From: Schleiferiaceae bacterium
GTDB taxonomy: Bacteria > Bacteroidota > Bacteroidia > Flavobacteriales > Schleiferiaceae
Reading direction: 5' to 3'
DNA: 64,000 nt
Assembly (NCBI GenBank): GCA_018402665.1
Contig: JAGYIN010000002.1
Location: 1 to 64,000, forward strand
Under the pieces are notes generated by a model. The model saw only the letters and a program-made list of their open reading frames with translations, was not told the origin of the DNA and made no database searches. A program made the position numbers and the translations under genes. This document shows, piece by piece, positions 19,826 through 29,197 of this stretch. The stretch's first letter is position 1, and each line of letters begins with the position of its first letter.

Positions 19826-22131
19826 AAATTTTCGTCAAAATCGTCGCCTTCACCGCTATCAAAGTCGAAGGTGGTGGGCACGCAATCTACATCGATACCC
19901 AGCGTACCTTTAGGGCGTTCAAACGGACTCTTGCTGATGCCGAGATCAGGGTTGGCGTAATTCTTTTTCATGTAGACGGCCCAGATGGGAAGTGCCGCTG
20001 TAGCGCCTTGTCCGTAATACGTACCGAACCCGCCGCCCATATGCGCAGCACGATCTTCACAACCGGTCCATACCCCGGTGATTAGGTTAGGTACAGCGCC
20101 CATAAACCAACCGTCAGAGTTGTTTTGCGTCGTCCCCGTTTTGCCGGCGATTTCATTGGTGAACGTGTAGGGATAGCCGGTTACTGCATTATTGCGGTAG
20201 AAGTTTTTGCCTAAATCGTGGCGCAATCGGACCCCGGTGCCGTCTTCCGTCACTCCCATGAGGAGTTTAAGAATTACATAGGCATCTCGATCGCTCATTA
20301 CCTGACGTGTTTCGGGCGTAAATTCTTCCAATACGACACCATTCTTATCTTCTATGCGCGTCACCATGATGGGCTGCACATAGCGCCCTTTGTTTGCGAA
20401 AGTGGTGTAGCTGCCTACCATCTCATAGACGCTGAGGTCGACTGTACCTAGGGCAATAGAAGGCACTTCTGGAATATCGCCCGTAATGCCCATCCGTCTG
20501 GCCAGGTCAATAACAGGACGTGGCCCCACCTGCTTCATCAGGAAGGTCGTCACGGTGTTCATGGAATTTGCTAAGGCGTGTTTTAAGCTCTTCGTCCCGC
20601 CGTATTTATCATCAGAATTGGACGGGCACCAATCTTCGATGAGTCCAAACTCCCCTTTTTCAATACAAATCTTCGCGTTCGGGACCTCCATGCAAGGACT
20701 GTAGTTTTTCTCTAGAATGGCAGAAGCATAAACGAACGGCTTGAAGGTGGAGCCCACCTGACGTTTTCCTTGCTTTACGTGGTCGTATTTAAAGTACTGG
20801 TAGTCGTTACCGCCTACCCATGCTTTGACGTGGCCGGTCTGTGGTTCCACGCTCATCATGCCCACCTGGTAGAGTCCTTTGTAATACACGATACTGTCGC
20901 GCGGCGATAGCACGGTGTCTTTGTCCCCGTTCCAGGTAAAAACGGTCATGGGGATAGGGGTAGCAAAGGCCTTTTGAATGCTGTCCTGGCTGGCGCCCCG
21001 GCGCTTCATGCCGCGGTAGCGCTGCGTGTTTTTCATGGCACGGTCTACGATGCGCTTTACATTCCCGGCGGGATCTTCATCGAAATAGAACGGACCGTAT
21101 TTGCGGTCTTCTTTGATGATGTCAAAAATGCGTTGGTAATTGCTCAAATGCTCTTGCACGGCTTCTTCCGCATTCTGTTGCATCTCTGCATTGATGGTCG
21201 TGTAGATTTTTAACCCGCCACTGTAGAGGTCCAATTCGCGGCCGGTCCTTTTCTCATAATCTTTGATCCACTCCTTCATGTAGCCACGTAAATATTCCCG
21301 GAAATACGGCGCTAGACCGGCCGTATGACTCTGTGGTCGGAATTCCAGCTGAAGGGGGATTTGTTGCAGGCTGTCTTTTTCTGCTACCGTAAGCATGCCG
21401 TTTTTAACCATCTGCACGAACACTTGGTCGCGGCGTTGTTTAGTGCGTTCCGGGTAGCGTTTAGGATTGTAGAGGGAAGGATTTTTTGCCATGGCAACGA
21501 ACACCGCGGCCTCCTCTATGGTGAGGTCAATTGGTTTTTTGTTGAAGTAGACGCGGGCGGCAGAATTGATGCCGACGGCTTGGTAGAGAAAGTCCAATTG
21601 GTTCAAATACAAGGCAATAATTTCGTCTTTCGTGTAGAGCCTTTCCAACTGCACCGCGATGATCCATTCGCCCAATTTCTGTCCAATGCGCTCCACCAAA
21701 TTACGCGCGGGTTCATTGTACTGCATCTTCGCCAATTGCTGCGTGAGCGTAGAGCCTCCACCTTTGGATCCCAGATACGCAACAGCACGTGCCAGTGCCT
21801 TTGCATCCACCCCGCTGTGGGAATAGAAGCGTTCATCTTCCGTTGCTACGAGCGCTTTACCGAGCCATGGCGAGAGTTCATCGAAGGTTGCAGCCGTTCT
21901 GTTTTCGCGAAAGAAGGTACCTAGGGTTTCACCGTCTTCGGTAATGATTTCAGTGGCCAATTTTGTATCGGGATTTGCAATCTGCGCGATGTTGGGCAAT
22001 TCACCAAACACGCCCATGCTCGTCAAACTGAGCAAAACCGTCAAACCCCAAACCGGTCCCGTAAGCACGACCACCGTCCAGATGATTTGCTTGCGGTAGT
22101 TGCGTTTCTTTTTTTCTGTCTCTTGTGCCAT
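19822..22131 (-). CDS. Penicillin-binding protein 1A (bifunctional transglycosylase/transpeptidase)
   Basis: A 769-residue class A penicillin-binding protein that polymerises and cross-links peptidoglycan. It has an N-terminal membrane anchor (about residues 13-36). The GT51 transglycosylase domain has EDERFYSHSGVD near residue 98 and GGSTLTQQLAKMQYN near 125. The transpeptidase domain has the active-site SxxK in VGSTFKPFVYASAIL, the SMN triad and KTGTT at residue 664. The acidic C-terminal tail is DSGEGDDFDENF. It follows porZ by 33 bases, so the two are probably co-transcribed. Confidence 0.95.
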   Translation of the reverse strand: MAQETEKKKRNYRKQIIWTVVVLTGPVWGLTVLLSLTSMGVFGELPNIAQIANPDTKLATEIITEDGETLGTFFRENRTAATFDELSPWLGKALVATEDERFYSHSGVDAKALARAVAYLGSKGGGSTLTQQLAKMQYNEPARNLVERIGQKLGEWIIAVQLERLYTKDEIIALYLNQLDFLYQAVGINSAARVYFNKKPIDLTIEEAAVFVAMAKNPSLYNPKRYPERTKQRRDQVFVQMVKNGMLTVAEKDSLQQIPLQLEFRPQSHTAGLAPYFREYLRGYMKEWIKDYEKRTGRELDLYSGGLKIYTTINAEMQQNAEEAVQEHLSNYQRIFDIIKEDRKYGPFYFDEDPAGNVKRIVDRAMKNTQRYRGMKRRGASQDSIQKAFATPIPMTVFTWNGDKDTVLSPRDSIVYYKGLYQVGMMSVEPQTGHVKAWVGGNDYQYFKYDHVKQGKRQVGSTFKPFVYASAILEKNYSPCMEVPNAKICIEKGEFGLIEDWCPSNSDDKYGGTKSLKHALANSMNTVTTFLMKQVGPRPVIDLARRMGITGDIPEVPSIALGTVDLSVYEMVGSYTTFANKGRYVQPIMVTRIEDKNGVVLEEFTPETRQVMSDRDAYVILKLLMGVTEDGTGVRLRHDLGKNFYRNNAVTGYPYTFTNEIAGKTGTTQNNSDGWFMGAVPNLITGVWTGCEDRAAHMGGGFGTYYGQGATAALPIWAVYMKKNYANPDLGISKSPFERPKGTLGIDVDCVPTTFDFDSGEGDDFDENF

Positions 22132-22164
22132 AGCCTCTCAAAAATACCAATATCTCAGATTGGT

Positions 22165-24624
22165 TTATTGCCGGATCAGAAGAACTTTTCCTTGTGCAGT
22201 AACGGTGCCTAATGCATTTGTAATGTAGACCAGGTACACGCCACTAGCTGCGGGCGCTCCGCCCAGGTTTGTGCCGTTCCACCGTGCTGTCCCCCCGTTG
22301 GATTGCGTTTCATACACCAGCGCCCCGGTTATGTCCGTAAACTTTACTACCGCACCTTCCGGGCAGCCCTGGACAAAAATGGGCCCTTCATACCCGGGGC
22401 GTACTGGGTTGGGGTAGATGGCGGCTTCGGGTACATTGCCGGCATAACCGGGTGTGGCATCGCCGCGGTAGCCGATCAATCCCTTTGCGGTAGCAATGAG
22501 GAGCGCTCCGCTGGTTGGATCCGCTGCAATACTGAGGATGTCATTGGCGAGTAAAGGGGAATTGGTCGCCGTAAATTGCTGTAGGGTTTGCAAGCCCTCG
22601 GGACTGACTAAAAAGAGTCCAGCGCCGCGTGTTCCGATCCATTTGCGGTTGCCGCCGTCCACGAAAATGCTCGTTATGGGCGTTTCACCCAAAAGCTTCT
22701 GTACAACACCGTCTTCCTCGAAGAGAATAGGACGCGCGTCTGAATTTCCACCGTTAAAAATAGTTGATGGACTGTACAGTACCACTAACCCTTCATCCGT
22801 GCCGATCCACAATTCTCCGTCGTGATCCACGGCCATACTCAGTACGTGGTTGGAGGGCAGGTTGCCGCTACCCGTACCCGAGCTGATCTGCCGTTTCAGT
22901 CCGTCGGAAGCACGGTAGGCGTAGATGCCGTTTGTTCGGCTTTGAATGAAGAACATGCCGTCGTGGTGAACGATGTTTTTTAATGCCACGGCGTCTGCAC
23001 CGGGACTTAAAGCGAAATTGGACCAATTCCCCGCTGCATCTTTCTTAAACAACGGCGCAGCGACTAAACTTTGCACACCCCATAGATTCCCTTCATCGTC
23101 AAAGGTCAAACCACCGGTCCGCAGATCATTTGCGTTTCCGTTCACGGCGAGCAGCGCACCATCAGTGTTGCTTGCGCGATACCAGCCCGTCGTATCGCCG
23201 TCAGTCAGCTCAACAATCCCGCCGCCCCAACTGCTGAGGTAGAGTCGCTCGCCCGAAGCGGTGAATTCGTGCGCCGCACTCACAAAATCCGTCAAACCGT
23301 ACAGGTAATTTTTATCCCAATGCACCCACTGCTGGTTCTCGTACCGACCGGCGCCGTCGCTCGAATAGGCTTTTGACCACAGTTCATTTAAGGCGCCCGG
23401 CAAATGAAGGACACCGCCTGTATTGCCGCGGTAGGCCGCTGCGTATGGATTGGCCCCATCTGGATTAGGGTCGTTATCCTTGCCCAATCCGAAAGGCACG
23501 AGGTGAAAAGCTTTGTTGCTGTACGGGCTGCTGGGGAGAATGCGTTTGACTTTAGTGCGGTCCTTAACGCGTACCATGCCCGTTTGAAAATTACCCGTGT
23601 AGAAGGCATTCTCACTGGCTACAAACGCAGAGGAGAGGGGCCGAAGCACCCCTGGAGCGAAGAGCGCGTTGGAAATATTGACGGAATCCACAGGACTGTT
23701 TTTTTGGTCCGATTTTTTACCAATCACATTGAAATCTCGCGTAACCACGAGCCAATTCTCGTTCACGCGTACATCTTGTATTTCTTGACTTAAGCTTCCG
23801 CTGCCCCAAGGCTGCGGGTAGGTTCCAGCCTCCCAATCGCCGTTGCTGTTTTCGGTGACATCAAAAAGCAGTGTTCCTGAAGTAAGGTCGGTTGCGGCAT
23901 ACAAGAAACACGCATCGACGCCGTACCATACGAGGTGGCTGGGGTCGTAGACGCTGGAGAAAACGCGGTAATCGATGGGGGTCCACTGCGGTAAGTTTTC
24001 GGTGAGGTTGGCGACTAAAAACGCATTTTGCTGAGCAGGGGAATAGACGCAGGCGGTGCCCGATGGGTTGATATCAAAGGAAGCGATCGCAATGGGACTG
24101 TAGTTATCGCCGAGAAGAAAAGTTCGACCGGCAAGGCGGGAAGAAATTTCAAATTCGACCAATCCAAAGTCCGTTCCGACGTAGGCGTTTCCATCAAAAA
24201 AGGCGAAGCCATTGATTTGTTTGAGTCCGGTAAAAGAGGGAGTTTCTTCGATGGCGGTGATGGGTTGAAAAGAGCCATTGCGCCAAACGTCGATGCGCCC
24301 GTTGGCGTAGCCAATCCAAACGGTCTGCGAGGAAGGATCGGAGCGTAAGGCAGTGATGTTGGTTCCTGAAAGTCCGTTGATGCGCGAGTACCTGGAAAAT
24401 TCGTCGGTGCTGCCGTCGATAATGAGCAGGTTGTCCTGGGAGGCGCAGAAAACGAGCGGGTCCAATTGGTCCACGTGCTCAAACGTGTTGTAGGGAAGAT
24501 GATCCACCCAGTGCTCAAAGGCGCTTGCAGCCTGCCATTTCCCGTCCTGTCCCTTCGCTAACGGGGCCAGTAGAACCGCGAAACAAGCGGTGAGGAGAAT
24601 TTTAAACAGATTCCGTTCAATCAT
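22165..24624 (-). CDS. porZ: Type IX secretion system protein PorZ (beta-propeller, sorting domain)
   Basis: An 819-residue exported protein with a signal peptide (ending LAKGQ near residue 26). Two-component-regulator-type beta-propeller repeats fill the body, including TNITALRSDPSSQTVWIGYA near 90 and DHDGELWIGTDEGLVVLYSP near 605. A C-terminal type IX sorting domain begins at AAIYPNPV near 735 and ends KVLLIRQ. This architecture is that of PorZ, a component of the surface attachment complex that handles cargo and anionic lipopolysaccharide delivery in Porphyromonas. The gene is divergent from ricT and precedes PBP1A. The PorZ call rests on domain order and length. Confidence 0.85.
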   Translation of the reverse strand: MIERNLFKILLTACFAVLLAPLAKGQDGKWQAASAFEHWVDHLPYNTFEHVDQLDPLVFCASQDNLLIIDGSTDEFSRYSRINGLSGTNITALRSDPSSQTVWIGYANGRIDVWRNGSFQPITAIEETPSFTGLKQINGFAFFDGNAYVGTDFGLVEFEISSRLAGRTFLLGDNYSPIAIASFDINPSGTACVYSPAQQNAFLVANLTENLPQWTPIDYRVFSSVYDPSHLVWYGVDACFLYAATDLTSGTLLFDVTENSNGDWEAGTYPQPWGSGSLSQEIQDVRVNENWLVVTRDFNVIGKKSDQKNSPVDSVNISNALFAPGVLRPLSSAFVASENAFYTGNFQTGMVRVKDRTKVKRILPSSPYSNKAFHLVPFGLGKDNDPNPDGANPYAAAYRGNTGGVLHLPGALNELWSKAYSSDGAGRYENQQWVHWDKNYLYGLTDFVSAAHEFTASGERLYLSSWGGGIVELTDGDTTGWYRASNTDGALLAVNGNANDLRTGGLTFDDEGNLWGVQSLVAAPLFKKDAAGNWSNFALSPGADAVALKNIVHHDGMFFIQSRTNGIYAYRASDGLKRQISSGTGSGNLPSNHVLSMAVDHDGELWIGTDEGLVVLYSPSTIFNGGNSDARPILFEEDGVVQKLLGETPITSIFVDGGNRKWIGTRGAGLFLVSPEGLQTLQQFTATNSPLLANDILSIAADPTSGALLIATAKGLIGYRGDATPGYAGNVPEAAIYPNPVRPGYEGPIFVQGCPEGAVVKFTDITGALVYETQSNGGTARWNGTNLGGAPAASGVYLVYITNALGTVTAQGKVLLIRQ

Positions 24625-24697
24625 GGGTTCAATTTACGACCTTAGTATCGCAAACAACACAACAAAGTTGTTGTTTGATAGCATAAATATAACGACC

Positions 24698-25897
24698 ATG
24701 GCATGCAGTAATTGTGGCAGCGGTGGTGGCGTTCCAAAGGGTTGTCAAAGCAACGGCTCATGTGGAACTGGAGGATGCGGAAAACTGTCGGTCTTTGACT
24801 GGCTTTCAAATATGGAACTACCCTCGACAGATCAAGCTTTTGATTGGGTTGAGGTCAGATTTAAGAACGGACGCAAGGAATTTTTCCACAATGCAGAAGG
24901 TCTTCCACTCCAGATCGGAGATGCTGTGGCTGTAGAAGCCCACTCCGGACACGACATAGGAAACGTCTCTATCACCGGGGAGCTGGTAAAGCTCCAGATG
25001 AATAAAAAGAAGTTTAAATACGAATCGGAAGAGCATCCGAACAAGGTGTACCGTAAAGCTTCAGCACACGACTTAGAAAAGTGGGCGGAAGCTCGAGCGC
25101 GTGAAAAACAAACCATGATGCAGAGCCGCGATGTGGCGCAGCGTCTAGGGTTGCGGATGAAAATATCCGACGTTGAATTCCAGGGCGACGGTTCAAAAGC
25201 GACGTTCTACTATACGGCAGATGAGCGGGTAGATTTTCGCCAATTGATCCGCGAACTGGCCCAACTGTTCTCCGTACGTATTGAAATGAAACAGATCGGT
25301 GCACGCCAGGAAGCTCAGCGTTTGGGTGGTATAGGTTCGTGCGGCCGTGAGCTGTGTTGTTCCACTTGGCTTAGTGATTTTCGTAGTGTGAATACTGCGG
25401 CAGCGCGCTACCAGCAACTCAGTTTGAATCCCCAGAAATTGGCGGGACAGTGTGGAAAGTTGAAGTGTTGTTTGAACTATGAATTGGACAGCTACATCGA
25501 AGCGGTAAAGCGTTTCCCATCACCTTCAAAGAAACTCAAGCTCGCAAAAGGCGTGGCGTTCTTCCAGAAAATGGACATTTTTAAGGAGATGCTGTGGTAT
25601 TCGCTCGATAGCGACCCTAACAACTGGGTGCCGTTAAAGCTCGACCAGGTGCTTGAGATTATTGAAGCGAACAAACAAGGGGAAACTCCCGACGACCTTG
25701 CAGAATTTGCTTACGTCGAGCAGCCTAAAGTGAAGGCTGAAGTTGCGGTGGCCGATTTCGTAGGTGGAAGTGCAGAAGATAGCATCACCCGTTTCGATCA
25801 GCCTAAAGGCGGTCGCAATAGCGGTGGACGCAACCGCAATCGTGGCGGTCGTAACCGCAGTGGTAAAAAACCAAACGCACCGAAAAAAGCAGAATAA
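24698..25897 (+). CDS. ricT: RicT/PSP1 family protein
   Basis: A 399-residue PSP1-domain protein. I took the ATG at 24698, where the protein begins with a Cys-rich stretch (MACSNCGSGGGVPKGC), over the in-frame start at 24590. The PSP1 domain holds the conserved Cys motifs GSCGRELCCSTWL near residue 250 and AGQCGKLKCCLNYEL near 280. In Bacillus the homologue (YaaT/RicT) binds iron-sulfur clusters and aids RNA maturation; the role in Bacteroidota is not established. The C terminus is a basic Arg/Asn/Gly-rich tail (GGRNSGGRNRNRGGRNR), which suggests nucleic acid binding. The stop overlaps the gldH start (TAATG). Confidence 0.9.
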   Translation: MACSNCGSGGGVPKGCQSNGSCGTGGCGKLSVFDWLSNMELPSTDQAFDWVEVRFKNGRKEFFHNAEGLPLQIGDAVAVEAHSGHDIGNVSITGELVKLQMNKKKFKYESEEHPNKVYRKASAHDLEKWAEARAREKQTMMQSRDVAQRLGLRMKISDVEFQGDGSKATFYYTADERVDFRQLIRELAQLFSVRIEMKQIGARQEAQRLGGIGSCGRELCCSTWLSDFRSVNTAAARYQQLSLNPQKLAGQCGKLKCCLNYELDSYIEAVKRFPSPSKKLKLAKGVAFFQKMDIFKEMLWYSLDSDPNNWVPLKLDQVLEIIEANKQGETPDDLAEFAYVEQPKVKAEVAVADFVGGSAEDSITRFDQPKGGRNSGGRNRNRGGRNRSGKKPNAPKKAE

Positions 25898-26406
25898 TGC
25901 CCTTTTTAGCGCAAAAACACATAAAAACAGCTGGAAATGGACTCGTTTTGGGTCTTTTTTCACTGTTTTTTCTTTTTCTACAAAGTTGCTCGCCACCGCC
26001 AGTCTTAGATGAACTGACCACCTTTGAAAACAACCGGTGGCATATGGACAGCGTGATCACCGTGCAGTGGGCACCTCAGGATGCGGAAAAACCAGTTTTC
26101 ATGGGCATGTATGTACGTCATTTAGTCGACTATCCGTACAACAATCTGTACCTGTTTCGCACCATACGCTCAAGTCAGGGCGTGGAATATTCGGACACCG
26201 TGAACATCGCATTGGCGGATGACCTGGGCCGTTGGAACGGAACCGGAATGAGTACGCTTAAAACGGTCTTCGCACCCATAGGTGGCGGTGCAGTTCGCTT
26301 CAAAGGAAACGAGCGGTATACCCTGTCCATTATTCATGGAATGCGCGATACTGTGCTCACGGGGATTCAAGACGTCGTTGTTAAATTTGAGCAGGCAGAA
26401 AACTAG
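25897..26406 (+). CDS. gldH: Gliding motility lipoprotein GldH
   Basis: A 169-residue lipoprotein with a long leader and lipobox (FLFLQSC, Cys31). The mature part has the GldH landmarks FENNRWHMDSVITVQW near residue 42, YPYNNLYLFRTI near 78 and SIIHGMRDTVLTGIQDVV near 145. GldH is one of the Gld proteins needed for gliding in Flavobacterium. It is commonly placed just after the PSP1/ricT gene, as here, where the two overlap by one base. Its presence with porZ supports a type IX secretion system in this organism. Confidence 0.9.
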   Translation: MPFLAQKHIKTAGNGLVLGLFSLFFLFLQSCSPPPVLDELTTFENNRWHMDSVITVQWAPQDAEKPVFMGMYVRHLVDYPYNNLYLFRTIRSSQGVEYSDTVNIALADDLGRWNGTGMSTLKTVFAPIGGGAVRFKGNERYTLSIIHGMRDTVLTGIQDVVVKFEQAEN

Positions 26407-26412
26407 GTCCGC

Positions 26413-29193
26413 TTAGAACAGCAGCTGCTCCCAAAGCACATCCATAAGATGTACTGCGCTCCGTGAACTGAGGTCGTCGATCTGATGACGGCATGAAGTT
26501 CCAGTGGCAACGATGTGTTCACCTTCGAATGCTTGAACGGCCGGAAGTAAGACTAAATCGGCCATCTTTTTACTCATTTCGAAATTTTCGCGCTTCATGC
26601 CGTAGGACCCGGCCATGCCGCAGCAACTGCTTTTCACGCGGTTGACTGTCGCTCCTAACAGAAGTTGGAGCACGTAGGCCGTATCGCCAGCGCTTTCTAA
26701 ACTTTTCTGGTGGCAGTGCACGTGGAGTAAAATTTCCTCTGGGTGCGGTGCGAAGAGTTGCTTTGTCCCGGTCAGCTTTGGCAGTTCCGATGCTAAGAAT
26801 TTATCGACGGTTTCGAACCGCTGCGCCGCAATCCATTCGTTCTCTGCGGGAAGCAAACGTGGGTATTCGTCCTTTGCACTGAGAACGGCACTTGCCTCTA
26901 GACCCAAAATAGGTGCGTTTTTGAGTGTTTTTGTCGCGTTTTGAAGCTTTTTTAGCGATTTTTGGGCTAATTTCTTCGATTCTGGCAAAAAACCACCACT
27001 TATCGCTGCGCGTCCAGTTGGGCTGCAAACAACCGCTGGACTATACCCGAGCACGCCGAGCACGTCCAGTGCTTTTCCCACAAGCAGGGGATCTTGAGCC
27101 TGCGTAAATTCATCTACCCACAAAATCACTGTGCGCTCCTGGTTTGCGGCGCTTTCTACGGAATAGTTTTTTTCATAGGCTTTCATATAGGCCGGTGGTG
27201 CCAGCCCTGGAACTGATCGCTCTGGGTGAATGCCCATCAATCGTTTGGTCAGTCCAGATTTCAGGACAGGATTGATCAAACGCCAAAATCCCTGGTAGCT
27301 TAAGCTCTTATGGAAGTTGGCAAAGGCCTTATCCGCCATCGTACGTTTAGAACGGTTTTGATAGAGGTATTCAGACTTCATGGCGGCCATATCAACCCCA
27401 GAAGGACATTCCTTCGTACACCCTTTACAGCCCACACAATGTTGCATGGCTTCTGCCAATTCTGGTGCTTTGAACCCGGCTATACTTTGTTCGGTCAATA
27501 CGCTCCGCAGCACATTGGCCCGACCACGCGTACTGTCCCATTCATTGCGAGAGGCCATGTACGAAGGGCACATCAGGGCTCCGGTATGCGGAAGTCTTCT
27601 GCAGTCGCCCGATCCGTTGCATTTTTCTACAGCGCGTAAGAATCCGCCTTCCTCGCTAAACGGGAATTGGGTGTCTAAAACGGGCTCCTCACGGTCCACT
27701 TTATAGCGCAAATCTTCGTCCATGGGCTTTGCGCCCACGATCTTACCAGGATTGAGCTTGTTTTCTGGATCCCAAGCCTTTTTAAAGCTTTCCATCCACG
27801 GGTAGACCTCGGGGCCGTAAAAATCTTTGATGAAGGCCGCACGAACGCGACCGTCACCGTGCTCGCCCGAGAGCGAGCCGCCGAATTTTTTGACGAGCGC
27901 GGCGCTGGCTTTACTGATTTCGTATAATAATCGGACCCCCTCGGAAGTCTTTAAATTTAGAATAGGGCGCAAGTGCAATTCCCCAGCACCGGCATGCGCG
28001 TAGTAAACACTTTCCTGCCCGAAGTCCTGCATTAATGCATCAAATTCCCGGATATAGTCTTGGAGCACATCGATGCGCACGGCAGTATCTTCAATACACG
28101 CAACGGGTTTTGCATCGCCAGGAACATTAGAAAGCAGTCCCAATCCGGCAGCACGGAGCTTCCAAACTTTATCGCTGTCCTCGCCAAAGAGTTCGGCTCT
28201 TGCATAGCTGGTCTCACACTGAAGTGCAGCTAACTTTTCGGTCAGTTCTTTCTCGCTCTCACCGCGAACTTCCACCAATAAAATGGCAGCCGGATCGCCT
28301 TGTACGAAATCGCGGTAGCTTGAATATTCTTTACTCTCACGCGTACACTCTAAGATGATGCGGTCCATGAGCTCGAGTTGATAAGGCTTAAAAGCCATTA
28401 GTTTGGGCGTGGCGCCCATGGCATCGTCCATGCTCTGGTAGTGCAGTGCTGCTACTGCGACATACGCAGGTGGGAGCGGATCCAAGGCCACGCGGATCTT
28501 CGTGGTAATGCCTAAAGTTCCTTCAGAGCCACATAGCACAGCTAAGAGTGCATCGGGATCGTTGCCAATTAAATCGATTGCATACCCAGTATTTCTGCGG
28601 TGTATGGTCGGATCCGGGAAATGGTCGGCGAGGCTTTCCGTGGACCAAACTTGGGACCACTTTGCCAGCCATTGTGCAACGGCTTCAGGAATTTCTCGCC
28701 TCCCGTCAGAGTCGATTGCGCCCATCGCGCGCAACACGCCATCTGCGGTGACCAGTTCAAGGCCAAGCAGCTTTTCGCGTGTGGTTCCGTAGGAAATAGA
28801 GGTGGAGCCGGAGCTGTTATTGCCCACCATTCCGCCCATCATACAGCGGTTCGAGGTGGAGGTGTTGGGACCGAAAAACAGCCCGTGTTCTTTTAAATGG
28901 TGGTTGAGTTCATCGCGTACCACACCCGGCTGTACTTCTGCCCAACGCTCCTCGACATTGATGTGGAGAATGGCATTCATGTGCCTTCCGGTATCGAGCA
29001 CGGTACCATTACCTACGACTTGACCAGCGAGGGAGGTTCCTGCGGCGCGTGGGATCAGCGGCTTACCGGATCTGACCAGTGCGACCACATCATCAGCCGA
29101 TTTTGGAAAGGCTACAGATTCGGGCGTTTCCTGGTAGATGGAAGCATCCTGTGCATAGGCACGTTGAAGGAGTTTATCGCTTGGTTTGGTCAT
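26413..29193 (-). CDS. FAD-binding and Fe-S-binding D-2-hydroxyacid dehydrogenase (YdiJ/GlcD-type fusion)
   Basis: A 926-residue fused oxidoreductase. The N-terminal FAD domain (residues about 25-260) contains PRAAGTSLAGQVVGNG and MMGGMVGNNSSGSTSI. The FAD-oxidase C-terminal domain spans about 265-500 with LSGEHGDGRVR near 445. A ferredoxin-like segment follows with CNGSGDCRRL near 535 and CVGCKGCTKECP near 590. CCG-type cysteine motifs come last (HVHCHQKSLE, SSCCGMAGSYGMKRE, GTSCRHQI). Such proteins oxidise D-lactate, D-2-hydroxyglutarate or glycolate and feed electrons to the membrane. The substrate is not decided by sequence. The gene converges on gldH and follows the PaaH-like gene by four bases. 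Confidence 0.88.
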   Translation of the reverse strand: MTKPSDKLLQRAYAQDASIYQETPESVAFPKSADDVVALVRSGKPLIPRAAGTSLAGQVVGNGTVLDTGRHMNAILHINVEERWAEVQPGVVRDELNHHLKEHGLFFGPNTSTSNRCMMGGMVGNNSSGSTSISYGTTREKLLGLELVTADGVLRAMGAIDSDGRREIPEAVAQWLAKWSQVWSTESLADHFPDPTIHRRNTGYAIDLIGNDPDALLAVLCGSEGTLGITTKIRVALDPLPPAYVAVAALHYQSMDDAMGATPKLMAFKPYQLELMDRIILECTRESKEYSSYRDFVQGDPAAILLVEVRGESEKELTEKLAALQCETSYARAELFGEDSDKVWKLRAAGLGLLSNVPGDAKPVACIEDTAVRIDVLQDYIREFDALMQDFGQESVYYAHAGAGELHLRPILNLKTSEGVRLLYEISKASAALVKKFGGSLSGEHGDGRVRAAFIKDFYGPEVYPWMESFKKAWDPENKLNPGKIVGAKPMDEDLRYKVDREEPVLDTQFPFSEEGGFLRAVEKCNGSGDCRRLPHTGALMCPSYMASRNEWDSTRGRANVLRSVLTEQSIAGFKAPELAEAMQHCVGCKGCTKECPSGVDMAAMKSEYLYQNRSKRTMADKAFANFHKSLSYQGFWRLINPVLKSGLTKRLMGIHPERSVPGLAPPAYMKAYEKNYSVESAANQERTVILWVDEFTQAQDPLLVGKALDVLGVLGYSPAVVCSPTGRAAISGGFLPESKKLAQKSLKKLQNATKTLKNAPILGLEASAVLSAKDEYPRLLPAENEWIAAQRFETVDKFLASELPKLTGTKQLFAPHPEEILLHVHCHQKSLESAGDTAYVLQLLLGATVNRVKSSCCGMAGSYGMKRENFEMSKKMADLVLLPAVQAFEGEHIVATGTSCRHQIDDLSSRSAVHLMDVLWEQLLF

Positions 29194-29197
29194 GGCA